From assembly GCF_040409955.1 (NCBI RefSeq), contig NZ_CP123386.1, forward strand, positions 186,001 to 250,000: DNA of 64,000 nt. Reading direction: 5' to 3'. Below are positions 55,099 to 63,221 of this stretch, in pieces. Below the pieces are notes generated by a model, which did no database searches, was not told the DNA's origin, and saw nothing but the letters and a program-made list of their open reading frames with translations. A program made the position numbers and the translations under genes. This DNA is from Salipiger sp. H15 (GTDB lineage: Bacteria > Pseudomonadota > Alphaproteobacteria > Rhodobacterales > Rhodobacteraceae). Every line of letters starts with the position of its first letter. Within the stretch, counting starts at the first letter, position 1.

Positions 55099-56004
55099 AT
55101 GTCCAACGCACTTGCCGAGACCAGGGGCCTGCACGTCGTCGCGCAGACACCGTTCCTTGACGACGGATCGGTCGACCACGCCAGCATCGACACGCTGTCC
55201 GCCTTCTACTACCGCCACGGCGCGCAGGGCCTGACCGTGCTCGGCGTCTCGGGCGAGGCGCAGAAGCTGACCGTGGACGAGACCATCGCCGTCGCCGCGC
55301 GCTACGTCGCCGCCGCGGATGGCCACCGGATCATCGCCGGCGTGTCGCACCCGAACCTCGCCACGCTGGTCGAGGTCACGGCGCAGGTGATGGCCGAGGG
55401 GGCCGACGCAGTGATGATCTGCCCGCCCACGGGGATCCGCACCGACGAGGATCTGCTGCGCTACTTCGATGCCGTCTACGCGCGGATCGGCGACGTGCCG
55501 ACCGTGCTGCAGGACTTCCCCGCCGCCTCGGGCGTGGTCATGTCGGTGCCCGCGATGGACCGCCTGCTGCTCGAATTCCCGCAGATCGGCGTCATCAAGG
55601 AAGAGGACTTCCCCTCCCCCACCAAGATCACCCGGATGCGCGCCGAGTTCTCGCGCCCGGTGCGGATCCTGACCGGCAACAACGGCCAGTTCCTCGTGCA
55701 GGAGATGGAGCGCGGCGCCGACGGACCCATGGCGGGCTTCTCCTATCCCGAGATGCTCTCGGGGGTCTATGACCTGATGACCGAGGGCAGGCGGGCCGAG
55801 GCGCATGACCTCTTCAACCGCTTCCTGCCGCTGCTGAAGCACGAGGCGCAGGGGCAATGGGGCATCGCGCTGCGCAAGGAGATGATGCGCCGGCGCGGCG
55901 CGCTGACCTCGAGCGCGCTGCGCGGGCCGGGGCCGAAGCTGACCGAGGCCGACCTTGCCGAGCTCGATTTCCTGACCAGCCGCATGGACCTGCCGCAGGA
56001 CTGA
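55099..56004 (+). CDS. DHDPS-family enzyme with altered catalytic Tyr
   Basis: This 301-residue protein has the DHDPS-family fold and Schiff-base Lys167 in GVIKEED. The GTTGE loop reads GVSGE (49-53), and the position normally occupied by the catalytic Tyr (LYNxP) reads LQDFP, with Gln138. Loss of this Tyr implies changed chemistry, most likely a retro-aldol or dehydratase acting on a sugar acid rather than pyruvate/semialdehyde condensation. It sits between gntR and the second Tct importer. The substrate is unknown. Confidence 0.8.
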   Translation: MSNALAETRGLHVVAQTPFLDDGSVDHASIDTLSAFYYRHGAQGLTVLGVSGEAQKLTVDETIAVAARYVAAADGHRIIAGVSHPNLATLVEVTAQVMAEGADAVMICPPTGIRTDEDLLRYFDAVYARIGDVPTVLQDFPAASGVVMSVPAMDRLLLEFPQIGVIKEEDFPSPTKITRMRAEFSRPVRILTGNNGQFLVQEMERGADGPMAGFSYPEMLSGVYDLMTEGRRAEAHDLFNRFLPLLKHEAQGQWGIALRKEMMRRRGALTSSALRGPGPKLTEADLAELDFLTSRMDLPQD

Positions 56005-56077
56005 TCGCGCCTTGCGAAAAAGACGGGCGCGGCCGCCGGGCCGCGCCCCTCGACCAGGTCCTCGATCAGGCCCTAGA

Positions 56078-56404
56078 TCAGGACTGCGCCGGCGTGAAGA
56101 ACGGCACGGGCGTCATCAGCTGGTTGACCTGCGAGACGAGGTACGCCGCCTCGGCACTCTTCACCAGATAGGCCTGCCAGTCAGGATCCGCCGCCAGCGC
56201 CGCACGCTTCGCGGCCCGGTCTGCGGCATCCGCGTAGCACCAGATATGCACGAAGGAGTTCACGTCGCCGGTCTCGACCGCGCCGTAGACGACCGGATCG
56301 CCGAGGTGCCGGCGCTGGATGTCGTAGCCGTGCTCGCCGTAGAGCGCGAGGTGTTTGCGGATCGTTCCGGGACGGCAGGTATAGGTTCGATGGTCGTAAA
56401 GCAT
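56078..56404 (-). CDS. NIPSNAP family protein
   Basis: This 108-residue small protein of the NIPSNAP/dimeric alpha-beta-barrel type begins LYDHRTYTCRPGTIRKHLAL, the family opening, and continues with VHIWCYADAADRAAKRAALA and DPDWQAYL. Single-domain members in bacteria occur in catabolic clusters, and their biochemical role is mostly unknown. The ATG at 56404 gives the standard length; earlier ATGs have no family sequence. It is divergent from tctC (56665) and convergent with the DHDPS-family gene. Confidence 0.82.
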   Translation of the reverse strand: MLYDHRTYTCRPGTIRKHLALYGEHGYDIQRRHLGDPVVYGAVETGDVNSFVHIWCYADAADRAAKRAALAADPDWQAYLVKSAEAAYLVSQVNQLMTPVPFFTPAQS

Positions 56405-56491
56405 GAGTTTTCTTTCATTACTTACAGGGTCTTGCCACGTTATCGCCAGCGCCTTCCGAAGGAGGCTTGCCAGCTTCACGGGTATTCATAT

Positions 56492-56505
56492 AGTAATGTA
56501 TTAGT
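56492..56505. promoter_or_regulatory. AGTAAT-GT-ATTAGT site in the NIPSNAP/tctC divergent promoter
   Basis: Read on the minus strand this is ACTAATACATTACT, matching the 54220-54233 site at 11 of 14 positions. It lies in the 260-base gap 56405-56664, which is otherwise without a recognisable gene. It is a candidate second operator for the GntR protein at 54305. Confidence 0.45.
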
Positions 56506-56664
56506 TGGTAGCGATGCAAGTTCGCCCGACGATTCCGGCCGCAGGAGGCCCGGGCCCACGGGGGGAAGCACTGAGCGCGCCAGCGCCGTGGCAGGGGCCG
56601 AAAGGCCAGGACACAACAGTTCGGGACGGCATCCGCCGGTTCCAGGTCTTGGAGGAGACACAAC

Positions 56665-57636
56665 ATGAAACGCACTCTCATCGGCGCGGTTGCCGCCATC
56701 ACCTCGGCCCTCGTGCCGCTTGCCGCCCTGGCGGAATACCCGGAGCGTGACGTGCGCATGGTCGTGCCGTGGGGCGCGGGCGGCGGCACCGATGGCATCG
56801 TGCGCAAGGTGACCACGCTGGCCGAGGAGTCCTTCGGCGGCACGATCTACGTCGAGAACATCGAGGGCGGCAACTCCGCGACCGGCGTCGGCCAAGTGAT
56901 GGCTGCCAAGGGCGACGGCTACACGCTCGGTGCGCTGACCTACGACAGCGTCGTGACCGTTCCGTGGCAGGGCATGCTGCCGAGCTACAAGATGGACAAG
57001 CTCGACCTGATCGCCCGCATCACCAGCGAGGCCGACGCGATCATCGTCGACGCCAACTCCGACTACCAGTCGCTCGACGACCTGCTCGCCGCGGCGAAGG
57101 AGAACCCGGGCAAGGTGCGCATCGGCGTGCAGAACCTCGGCGGCCGCGTGCACCTGACGCTGCTGCAGCTGCAGAAGCTCACCGACACCGAGTTCAAGAT
57201 CGTCTCCTACCCGGGCGGCGCCGCTCCGCAGAAGGAAGCGCTGCTGTCCGACGAGGTCGACGTGGTGATGACCTCGCTCGGCGACTTCGCCAACCTGATC
57301 GAGGACGGCACCGCGCGCGGCCTGGTGGAATTCTCGGACGCCAAGAACCCGACCTATGACGTCCCGACCGCCCAGGAAGCCGGCGTCGAGCTGCTGAACG
57401 GCTCGTTCATCGTCATCGCCGCGCCCGCGGGCACCCCCGAGGACGTGGTGGCCAAGATCGAGGCCGCCTACGAGCAGGCCTACAACTCGGCCGAGTTCCA
57501 GGACTGGCTCGCCACCATCGGCGTGACCCCGAACTGGCTTGCCGGTGACGAGCTCGACGCCTGGGCCGACGAGACCGCGCAGGGCCTCTTCACCGAGATG
57601 GACGCGCTGGTCGAGGCTGGCATCCTGTCGAAGTAA
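56665..57636 (+). CDS. tctC: Tripartite tricarboxylate transporter binding protein (TctC)
   Basis: This 323-residue periplasmic Bug-type protein has the signal peptide MKRTLIGAVAAITSALVPLA, cleaved near LAE. The mature start YPERDVRMVVPWGAGGGTDG is the canonical Bug loop binding a ligand carboxylate, and YPGGAAPQKEALLSDEVDVV is the second ligand loop. It binds a di- or tricarboxylate or sugar acid for TctBA. The ATG follows GGAGGAGACA. It heads a tctCBA operon on the plus strand. Confidence 0.93.
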   Translation: MKRTLIGAVAAITSALVPLAALAEYPERDVRMVVPWGAGGGTDGIVRKVTTLAEESFGGTIYVENIEGGNSATGVGQVMAAKGDGYTLGALTYDSVVTVPWQGMLPSYKMDKLDLIARITSEADAIIVDANSDYQSLDDLLAAAKENPGKVRIGVQNLGGRVHLTLLQLQKLTDTEFKIVSYPGGAAPQKEALLSDEVDVVMTSLGDFANLIEDGTARGLVEFSDAKNPTYDVPTAQEAGVELLNGSFIVIAAPAGTPEDVVAKIEAAYEQAYNSAEFQDWLATIGVTPNWLAGDELDAWADETAQGLFTEMDALVEAGILSK

Positions 57637-57657
57637 TCTTCACACTCAATCATGAAA

Positions 57658-57687
57658 GGCGGCACCGGAGCCTGCTCTGGTGCCGCC
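57658..57687 (+). promoter_or_regulatory. Intercistronic hairpin between tctC and tctB
   Basis: GGCGGCACCGGAGC (57658-57671) pairs with GCTCTGGTGCCGCC (57674-57687) with one G-T wobble, a 14-base-pair stem. No T-run follows. It is positioned just after the binding-protein stop. Confidence 0.65.
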
Positions 57688-57705
57688 CCCTATCCGGAGA
57701 CCACG

Positions 57706-58179
57706 ATGGCCGACCGCGCGCCCCTTCTCAGGACGGGTGTCCTGCTACCCTTCTTCTTCCTGATCGTCACGACCGTCTACCTGGCCGCGGCCTTCAACAT
57801 TCACTCGCAATTCGCGGGTGATGGCGAAATGAGCCCGCGTTCCGTGCCGATCCTCGCCGCGATCGTGATGTATGTCGCGCTGGCCGTGGTCTTCTTCAAC
57901 GAGTTCCGCAAGCCCACCGCCGACGGTCCCGCGGGCGAGATGCTGCGCCCGCTCCTCGTCATCGTGGCGACCGCCGGCTACATCGCGCTGTTCCGCCCGC
58001 TCGGCTACTGGCTCTCGACGCTGGCCTTCAGCTCGGTGCTCTTCGCGATCTTCCACTACCAGATCCGCAAGCCGCATCTCTTCGCCCTCTATGCCATCGG
58101 CGTGACGGCCCTGTTCTACGGGCTCTTCGCGGGCGTCTTCGGCGTGCGCCTGCCCACCATCACCGAGGGTTTCTTCTGA
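57706..58179 (+). CDS. tctB: Tripartite tricarboxylate transporter small permease (TctB)
   Basis: This 157-residue protein has four membrane spans, including RTGVLLPFFFLIVTTVYLAA and LLVIVATAGYIALFRPLGYW, typical of TctB. The ATG at 57706 has GGAGA seven bases upstream; the in-frame ATG at 57652 has no ribosome site and falls beside the hairpin. The stop overlaps the tctA start by one base (TGATG). Confidence 0.88.
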   Translation: MADRAPLLRTGVLLPFFFLIVTTVYLAAAFNIHSQFAGDGEMSPRSVPILAAIVMYVALAVVFFNEFRKPTADGPAGEMLRPLLVIVATAGYIALFRPLGYWLSTLAFSSVLFAIFHYQIRKPHLFALYAIGVTALFYGLFAGVFGVRLPTITEGFF

Positions 58180-59714
58180 TGGACATTTTCGTCGACGTTC
58201 TCAGCGGGATGACGGCCCTGGCCGATCCCTACGTCCTGCTGTTCATGATCGGGGGCTTCCTGGTCGGCACCTTCTTCGGTGCGATGCCGGGGCTGACCTC
58301 GGTGCTGGCCATCGCGCTGCTCCTGCCGATCACCTATACCATCGACGTCGTGCCGGCGCTGGTGATGTGCGCCTCGATCTTCATGGCCGGCATGTACTCG
58401 GGCTCGATCACCGCGACCACGATCAACATCCCCGGCGCGCCCTCCTCGATGATGACCGCGGTCGAGGGCAACGTGCTGATGAAGAAGGGCTTCGGCGCCA
58501 ACGCGCTCGGTCACGCCGCGCTCGGCTCGATGATCGGCGGCGCCATCGGGGCCGTGCTTCTGATGGCCTTCATGCCGGTGGCCGCGGAGATCTCGCTGCT
58601 GATCCGGACCCCGGGCAAGTTCTCGCTGGTGCTCTTCGCGCTGGTGGTGATCGTGATCGTGGACAAGGGCAACATTGCCAAGGGCATCGTCGCCACCGTG
58701 CTGGGCGTGATGATCGCCACCGTCGGCATCGACGTGCTCCAGCCGATCCCGCGCTTCAACTTCGGCACCGAACTGCTGGTCGAGGGCATCGACATCATGC
58801 CGCTCGTCATCGGCGCCTTCGCGATTTCCGAAGTGCTCATGCAGTCCGAAAGCTGGAAGGACGGGCTCAGCTCGACGCTGGAAAAGGCCAAGAACATCAA
58901 GATCCGCCGCCGCGACTTCCTGCCGCCGATGTCCGAGATCCGCGAGATCGGCCTCATGGCCTACCTGCGCGCGTCGCTGATCGGCTACGGCATCGGCATC
59001 CTGCCGGGCGCCGGCGGGTCGATGGCCGCCTTCGTCTCCTACGCGATGGCCCGCTCGTCGTCGAAGAAACCGCACGAATACGGCAACGGCTCGCGCGAGG
59101 GCATCGCCGCCGCCGAGGCCGCCAACAACTCGATGTGCGGCGGGGCCTTCGTGCCGATGCTGATGTTCGGCATCCCCGGCGATCCCACCACCGCGATCGT
59201 TCTGGGCGTGCTGGTGATCAACGGCCTCCAGCCGGGACCGCGCCTGCTCGAGAACCAGGCCGAGCTGCTCGGACCGATGCTGGGCTCGCTGTTCTTCTCG
59301 GCGCTGATCCTCATCCCGCTGACCCTCTGGCTCTTCGGCCCGTGGTTCATCAAGATCGTGTCGATCCCCAAGGGCCTGCTCTACACCGGCATCGCCGTGG
59401 TGGCGCTGGTGGGCAGCTACGTGGCGACCTACTCGATCTTCCAGATGTCGCTCGCGGTGATCTTCGGCGTGCTGGCCTATTTCATGCGCAAGCAGAACTA
59501 CTCGACCGTGTCGATGCTGCTGGGCTTCATCCTCGGGCCGGATCTCGAGGAATACCTGCGCCGCTCGCTGTCGCTGAGCGACGGCAACCCGGTGGTGTTC
59601 CTGACCAACCCCGACAGCCTGTTCTTCCTCGCGCTGACCGGGCTCTTCGTCTGGGCCATCCTGATCCGCAAGCCCAAGAAGGGCGAGGCGCAGATCCCGA
59701 GCGACGCCCAGTAA
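58179..59714 (+). CDS. tctA: Tripartite tricarboxylate transporter large permease (TctA)
   Basis: This 511-residue protein has about 12 membrane helices with the TctA signatures GAMPGLTSVLAIALLLPITY and GILPGAGGSMAAFVSYAMAR, plus MYSGSITATTINIPGAPSSM. It is the channel component of the importer that begins at 56665. It is paralogous to the TctA at 37863-39359. The gene is followed by a clear terminator at 59742-59778. Confidence 0.95.
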   Translation: MDIFVDVLSGMTALADPYVLLFMIGGFLVGTFFGAMPGLTSVLAIALLLPITYTIDVVPALVMCASIFMAGMYSGSITATTINIPGAPSSMMTAVEGNVLMKKGFGANALGHAALGSMIGGAIGAVLLMAFMPVAAEISLLIRTPGKFSLVLFALVVIVIVDKGNIAKGIVATVLGVMIATVGIDVLQPIPRFNFGTELLVEGIDIMPLVIGAFAISEVLMQSESWKDGLSSTLEKAKNIKIRRRDFLPPMSEIREIGLMAYLRASLIGYGIGILPGAGGSMAAFVSYAMARSSSKKPHEYGNGSREGIAAAEAANNSMCGGAFVPMLMFGIPGDPTTAIVLGVLVINGLQPGPRLLENQAELLGPMLGSLFFSALILIPLTLWLFGPWFIKIVSIPKGLLYTGIAVVALVGSYVATYSIFQMSLAVIFGVLAYFMRKQNYSTVSMLLGFILGPDLEEYLRRSLSLSDGNPVVFLTNPDSLFFLALTGLFVWAILIRKPKKGEAQIPSDAQ

Positions 59715-59741
59715 GGGCAGCCCCGCTTCGACAGCCACACC

Positions 59742-59778
59742 AGGCCCTCGCCCCGAAACGGGCGGGGGCCTCTTCTTT
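59742..59778 (+). terminator. Rho-independent terminator after tctCBA
   Basis: AGGCCCTCGCCC (59742-59753) pairs with GGGCGGGGGCCT (59760-59771) with one wobble and a six-base loop, followed by CTTCTTT (59772-59778). Confidence 0.8.
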
Positions 59779-59853
59779 GGCGACAACGCCGCGAGCGCAG
59801 ACGCGCATTCGAAACGCTTTACGGCGGCGCGATTTTCATATTACGTAGATACA

Positions 59854-59868
59854 TATCATCATATGATA
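59854..59868. promoter_or_regulatory. Palindrome TATCAT-N3-ATGATA upstream of dctP
   Basis: TATCAT (59854-59859) and ATGATA (59863-59868) are exact inverted repeats in the AT-rich promoter (59830-59885) of the TRAP operon. Flanking ACGTA (59843-59847) and TACGT (59867-59871) are also inverted. The FCD-type GntR at 63222-63908 is the nearest candidate regulator. Confidence 0.5.
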
Positions 59869-59905
59869 CGTACAATCATATAATGTCTTTCAGGGAGGAG
59901 AGACC

Positions 59906-60883
59906 ATGATCAACCGCAGAACCCTGCTCGGCACGCTCGCCGGGGCCGGCCTTGCCCTCGGTGCCGCCGTGCCCGCCTTTGCCCAGGAAAAGCTGCGCTT
60001 CTCCGCCGTGTTCTCCGAGCAGGACATCCGCGCGCAGATGATGCAGAAGCTCGCCGCCTCGGTCGCCGACACGGCCGAGCTCGAGCTCTACTACGGCGGC
60101 AACCTGTTCAAGCAGACCACCGAGATCATCGCGATCCAGCGTGGCAACCTCGAGATGGGCAACGTCGCGCCGCAGGACATCGCGACGCAGATCCCCGAGT
60201 TCTCGATCCTGACCTCGGCTTACCTCTTCCGCGACGCCGCGCATCTCAAGACCTTCTTCGAGAGCGACGCCGGCGCCGAGATGAAGGCGCTGGCCGAGGA
60301 GAAGCTGGGCATCCACATCCTTGGCCCGACCTATTTCGGCACCCGCCAGGTCGGCCTGCGCATCGACAAGGAGATCAACACGCCCGAGGACATGTCCGGC
60401 GTGAAGCTGCGCATGCCTGGCGGCGACGCCTGGCAGTTCCTCGGCAAGGCGCTTGGCGCGAACCCGACGCCGATGGCCTATGCCGAGGTCTACACCGGCC
60501 TGCAGACCGGCGCGATCGACGGCCAGGACAACCCGCTGCCCAACGTCGAGAACATGAAGTTCTACGAGGTGATGGACCAGATCGTGCTGACCTCGCACCT
60601 TGTGGGCTACGACCTGCTGGTGATCTCGGCCAAGGTCTGGAACGGCTTCACCGACGAACAGCGCGCCTCTTTCCAGGCCGCCGCCGACGAGGCGATCGCC
60701 TGGAGCACCGAGCAGCACCTCGCGCGCGAGGCGGAGCTTGCCACCTTCTTCGAGGGCCAGGGGCTGAAGCTCCACACCCCCGACGTCGATGCCTTCCGCA
60801 GCTACGCGCAGAAGATGTATCTCGAGTCCGAGATCTCGAAGGACTGGCCGAGCGGCATGCTCGACCGCATCAACGCGCTCTGA
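59906..60883 (+). CDS. dctP: TRAP transporter solute-binding protein (DctP)
   Basis: This 325-residue periplasmic DctP protein begins MINRRTLLGTLAGAGLALGA, with a twin-Arg-like signal, cleaved near AFAQ. The mature body has RFSAVFSEQDIRAQMMQKLA, the ligand-Arg region GVKLRMPGGDAWQFLGKALG and GAIDGQDNPLPNV. It is first in a TRAP operon and probably binds a cyclic or sugar-type carboxylate, given the AroQ-like gene downstream. The ribosome site is GGGAGGAGAG. Confidence 0.93.
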   Translation: MINRRTLLGTLAGAGLALGAAVPAFAQEKLRFSAVFSEQDIRAQMMQKLAASVADTAELELYYGGNLFKQTTEIIAIQRGNLEMGNVAPQDIATQIPEFSILTSAYLFRDAAHLKTFFESDAGAEMKALAEEKLGIHILGPTYFGTRQVGLRIDKEINTPEDMSGVKLRMPGGDAWQFLGKALGANPTPMAYAEVYTGLQTGAIDGQDNPLPNVENMKFYEVMDQIVLTSHLVGYDLLVISAKVWNGFTDEQRASFQAAADEAIAWSTEQHLAREAELATFFEGQGLKLHTPDVDAFRSYAQKMYLESEISKDWPSGMLDRINAL

Positions 60884-60903
60884 TCCACCGCGCAACCGAA
60901 GCG

Positions 60904-60930
60904 CCGCATCCGCCGCTCCGGCGGGTGCGG
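60904..60930 (+). promoter_or_regulatory. Intercistronic hairpin between dctP and dctQ
   Basis: CCGCATCCGCC (60904-60914) pairs with GGCGGGTGCGG (60920-60930) with one G-T wobble and a five-base loop. There is no downstream T-run. Confidence 0.6.
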
Positions 60931-60949
60931 GTCCTGTGAGACGGAGCCC

Positions 60950-61462
60950 ATGGAAAGACTGGTATCCCTCGGAGCCTGGCTGCGCCGCCGGGCCGAGAAC
61001 ATCGCCGCGCTGATGCTGGCGGTCATGTTCGGCGCCTTCATCGTGCAGGTCGCCTTCCGCTACCTGCTGAACCTGCCGGTCGGCGGGGCGTCGGAGCTGA
61101 CGATCCTCATGTGGCTCTGGCTGGTGCTCTGGGGCGCGGCCTTCGTGCTGCGCGAGCGCGACGAGATCCGCTTCGACTTCGTGCTGTCGCTGGCCGGGCG
61201 CCGGTTGCGCCGGGGGATGAGCCTGATCGCCTGCGCCGCGCTGCTGCTGCTCTACGGCTATTCGCTGCCGGCGGTCTGGGACTACGTCACCTTCATGAAA
61301 ATCCAGGACACCTCCTATCTCGACCTGAGATACGACTGGGTCTACGCGATCTACATCATCTTCGCCGTGGCATCCCTGGCGCGCTACGCCTGGCTCTTCT
61401 GGGCGGCGGCAACGGGGCGGCACGTGACCGGCGATCCGATCGCGCAGGAGGACGAGGCATGA
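60950..61462 (+). CDS. dctQ: TRAP transporter small permease (DctQ)
   Basis: This 170-residue, four-span protein includes LMLAVMFGAFIVQVAFRYLL and the conserved GGASELTILMWLWLVLWGAA block. It pairs with the DctM encoded next, whose ATG overlaps its stop by four bases. A GGAG ribosome site precedes its ATG by four bases. Confidence 0.92.
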   Translation: MERLVSLGAWLRRRAENIAALMLAVMFGAFIVQVAFRYLLNLPVGGASELTILMWLWLVLWGAAFVLRERDEIRFDFVLSLAGRRLRRGMSLIACAALLLLYGYSLPAVWDYVTFMKIQDTSYLDLRYDWVYAIYIIFAVASLARYAWLFWAAATGRHVTGDPIAQEDEA

Positions 61463-62751
61463 GCCCCTTTGCCGTCTCGATCGCCTCGATCGTGCTGCTC
61501 GCCCTGCTCGGCCTGCCGGTCGGCCACGCGATGATCGCCTCGTCGATCCTCTACCTGATGCTGGCCGGGCTCGACATGGGCACCGCCGCCGAGCAGCTGC
61601 TGAACGGACTCTTCTCGAGCTACATCCTGCTGGCGGTGCCGCTCTTCATCCTCGCCGCGGAACTCATGAACTCGGGCAGCATGACGCTGCGGCTGCTGGC
61701 CTTTTGCAACGCCTTCGTCGGGCGCTTCCGCGGCGGGCTTGCGCTGGTCAACGTGCTGCAGTCCATCATCTTCGCGGGCATGTCCGGTTCGGCCATCGCC
61801 GACGCGGCGGGCACCGGCAAGCTCATGCAGAAGATGATGACCGAAGGCGGCAAGTACCCGCCCGCCTTCGCCGCGGCGCTGACCGCCGCCACCGCCGTCA
61901 TCGGCCCGATCATCCCGCCCTCGATCCCGATGGTGATCTACGCGCTGGTCTCGGACGCCTCGATCGGCTTCCTCTTCCTCGGGGGCGTGCTGCCGGGCCT
62001 GCTGATGGGGCTGATGATGGTGATCATCGTCCTGCGCACCGCCCGCCGGCGCGACTTCCCGGTCGAGCCGCCGGTGCCGCTGCGCTCCCTGCCGAAGGTG
62101 ACGCTCAATGCCTTCCCCGCGCTGCTGATGCCCATTGTCCTGCTCGGCGGCATCTACGGCGGCGCCACGACGCCGACCGAGGCCGCCTCGGTCGCCGCGC
62201 TCTACGCGCTGCTGGTCTCGGCGCTGCTCTACCGCTCGGTGAGCCTCAAATCGGTCTACGCCTCGCTGCTCGGCTCGGCGCGCACCACCGCCTCGATCGG
62301 CATGCTGATCGCCGGGGCGCTGGTCTTCAACTACGTGGTCACGGTCGAGAACGTGCCGCGCACGCTCGCCGCATGGCTGGCGGGGTTCGAGCTCTCGCCG
62401 CTGGCCTTCCTCCTGATCGTCAACCTGATCCTGCTGGTGCTCGGCTGCCTGCTCGAGGGCACGACGATCCTGCTGGTCATCGTGCCGGTGTTCATCCCGA
62501 CGGCGCAGGCGCTCGGCATCGACATGGTGCATTTCGGCATCGTCTGCGTGGTCAACATCATGCTCGGGCTCATCACCCCGCCCTACGGGCTGCTGCTCTT
62601 CGTCGTCTCGAGCATCTCGGGCTGCTCGCTGAAGGAGATCGTTTCCGAGGTCATGCCCTTCCTGCTCGCGCTGCTGCTGGCGCTGCTCATCATCACGCTG
62701 GTGCCCGAGGTCTCGCTCTGGCTGCCGCGGCTCTTCGGCTACAAGGGATAA
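61459..62751 (+). CDS. dctM: TRAP transporter large permease (DctM)
   Basis: This 430-residue permease has FAGMSGSAIADAAGTGKLMQ, PIIPPSIPMVIYALVSDASI, GATTPTEAASVAALYALLV and GLITPPYGLLLFVV, all typical of DctM. The ATG at 61459 (ATGA overlap with dctQ) was chosen; open sequence upstream is a shadow of dctQ. It is followed six bases later by the AroQ-like gene, so the cargo is likely connected to that enzyme. Confidence 0.95.
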   Translation: MSPFAVSIASIVLLALLGLPVGHAMIASSILYLMLAGLDMGTAAEQLLNGLFSSYILLAVPLFILAAELMNSGSMTLRLLAFCNAFVGRFRGGLALVNVLQSIIFAGMSGSAIADAAGTGKLMQKMMTEGGKYPPAFAAALTAATAVIGPIIPPSIPMVIYALVSDASIGFLFLGGVLPGLLMGLMMVIIVLRTARRRDFPVEPPVPLRSLPKVTLNAFPALLMPIVLLGGIYGGATTPTEAASVAALYALLVSALLYRSVSLKSVYASLLGSARTTASIGMLIAGALVFNYVVTVENVPRTLAAWLAGFELSPLAFLLIVNLILLVLGCLLEGTTILLVIVPVFIPTAQALGIDMVHFGIVCVVNIMLGLITPPYGLLLFVVSSISGCSLKEIVSEVMPFLLALLLALLIITLVPEVSLWLPRLFGYKG

Positions 62752-62756
62752 TCCAC

Positions 62757-63218
62757 GTGCCCCACCCGACCCTCAACCCGATCCACGTCCTGAACGGGCC
62801 GAACCTCAACCGCCTCGGCCTGCGCGAGCCGCAGATCTACGGCCGCACCACGCTGGCCGAGGTCGAGGCGCTCTGCCACGCGGCGGCGGGGCCCGAGGGG
62901 CTGGTGTTCCGCCAGACCAATTCCGAGGAGCAGCTGATCGACTGGATCCACGAGGCGATCGACCACTCCTCGGCGCTGCTGATCAACCCGGCGGCGTTCA
63001 CCTTCTACTCGATGGCGGTGATGGACGCGCTGAAGATGTACCCGCACCCGATGATCGAGTTCCACATCTCCAACATCCACAAGCGCGAGGAGATGTACCA
63101 CCATTCGCTGGTCTCGGGCGTGGCGACGGCGGTCATGGCTGGCACGGGCGCGCGCGGCTACGGTCACGCGGTGCGGATGCTGCGCGAGATGATCGCCGAG
63201 CGCGCCAGCGCCGCCTGA
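62757..63218 (+). CDS. aroQ: AroQ-like type II 3-dehydroquinate dehydratase with altered substrate residues
   Basis: This 153-residue protein starts at a GTG (62757) with AAGGGA upstream. The type II dehydroquinase fold is clear: LNGPNLNRLGLREPQIYG at the start (Arg and catalytic Tyr), NPAAF, and EFHISNIHKREE. In known enzymes NPGAYTHTS provides a substrate-binding His (His81 in the mycobacterial enzyme) and AREEFRxHS an Arg (Arg112). Here these positions read Phe (AAFTFYS) and Tyr (KREEMYHHS). Shikimate-pathway activity is therefore doubtful, and a related cyclic or sugar-acid substrate imported by the upstream TRAP system is more likely. Confidence 0.82.
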   Translation: MPHPTLNPIHVLNGPNLNRLGLREPQIYGRTTLAEVEALCHAAAGPEGLVFRQTNSEEQLIDWIHEAIDHSSALLINPAAFTFYSMAVMDALKMYPHPMIEFHISNIHKREEMYHHSLVSGVATAVMAGTGARGYGHAVRMLREMIAERASAA

Positions 63219-63221
63219 GCC

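Noticed and set aside
62757..63218. aroQ as the shikimate-pathway enzyme
   Set aside because: Two conserved substrate-binding residues are changed and the gene lies in a TRAP transport operon under a GntR regulator.
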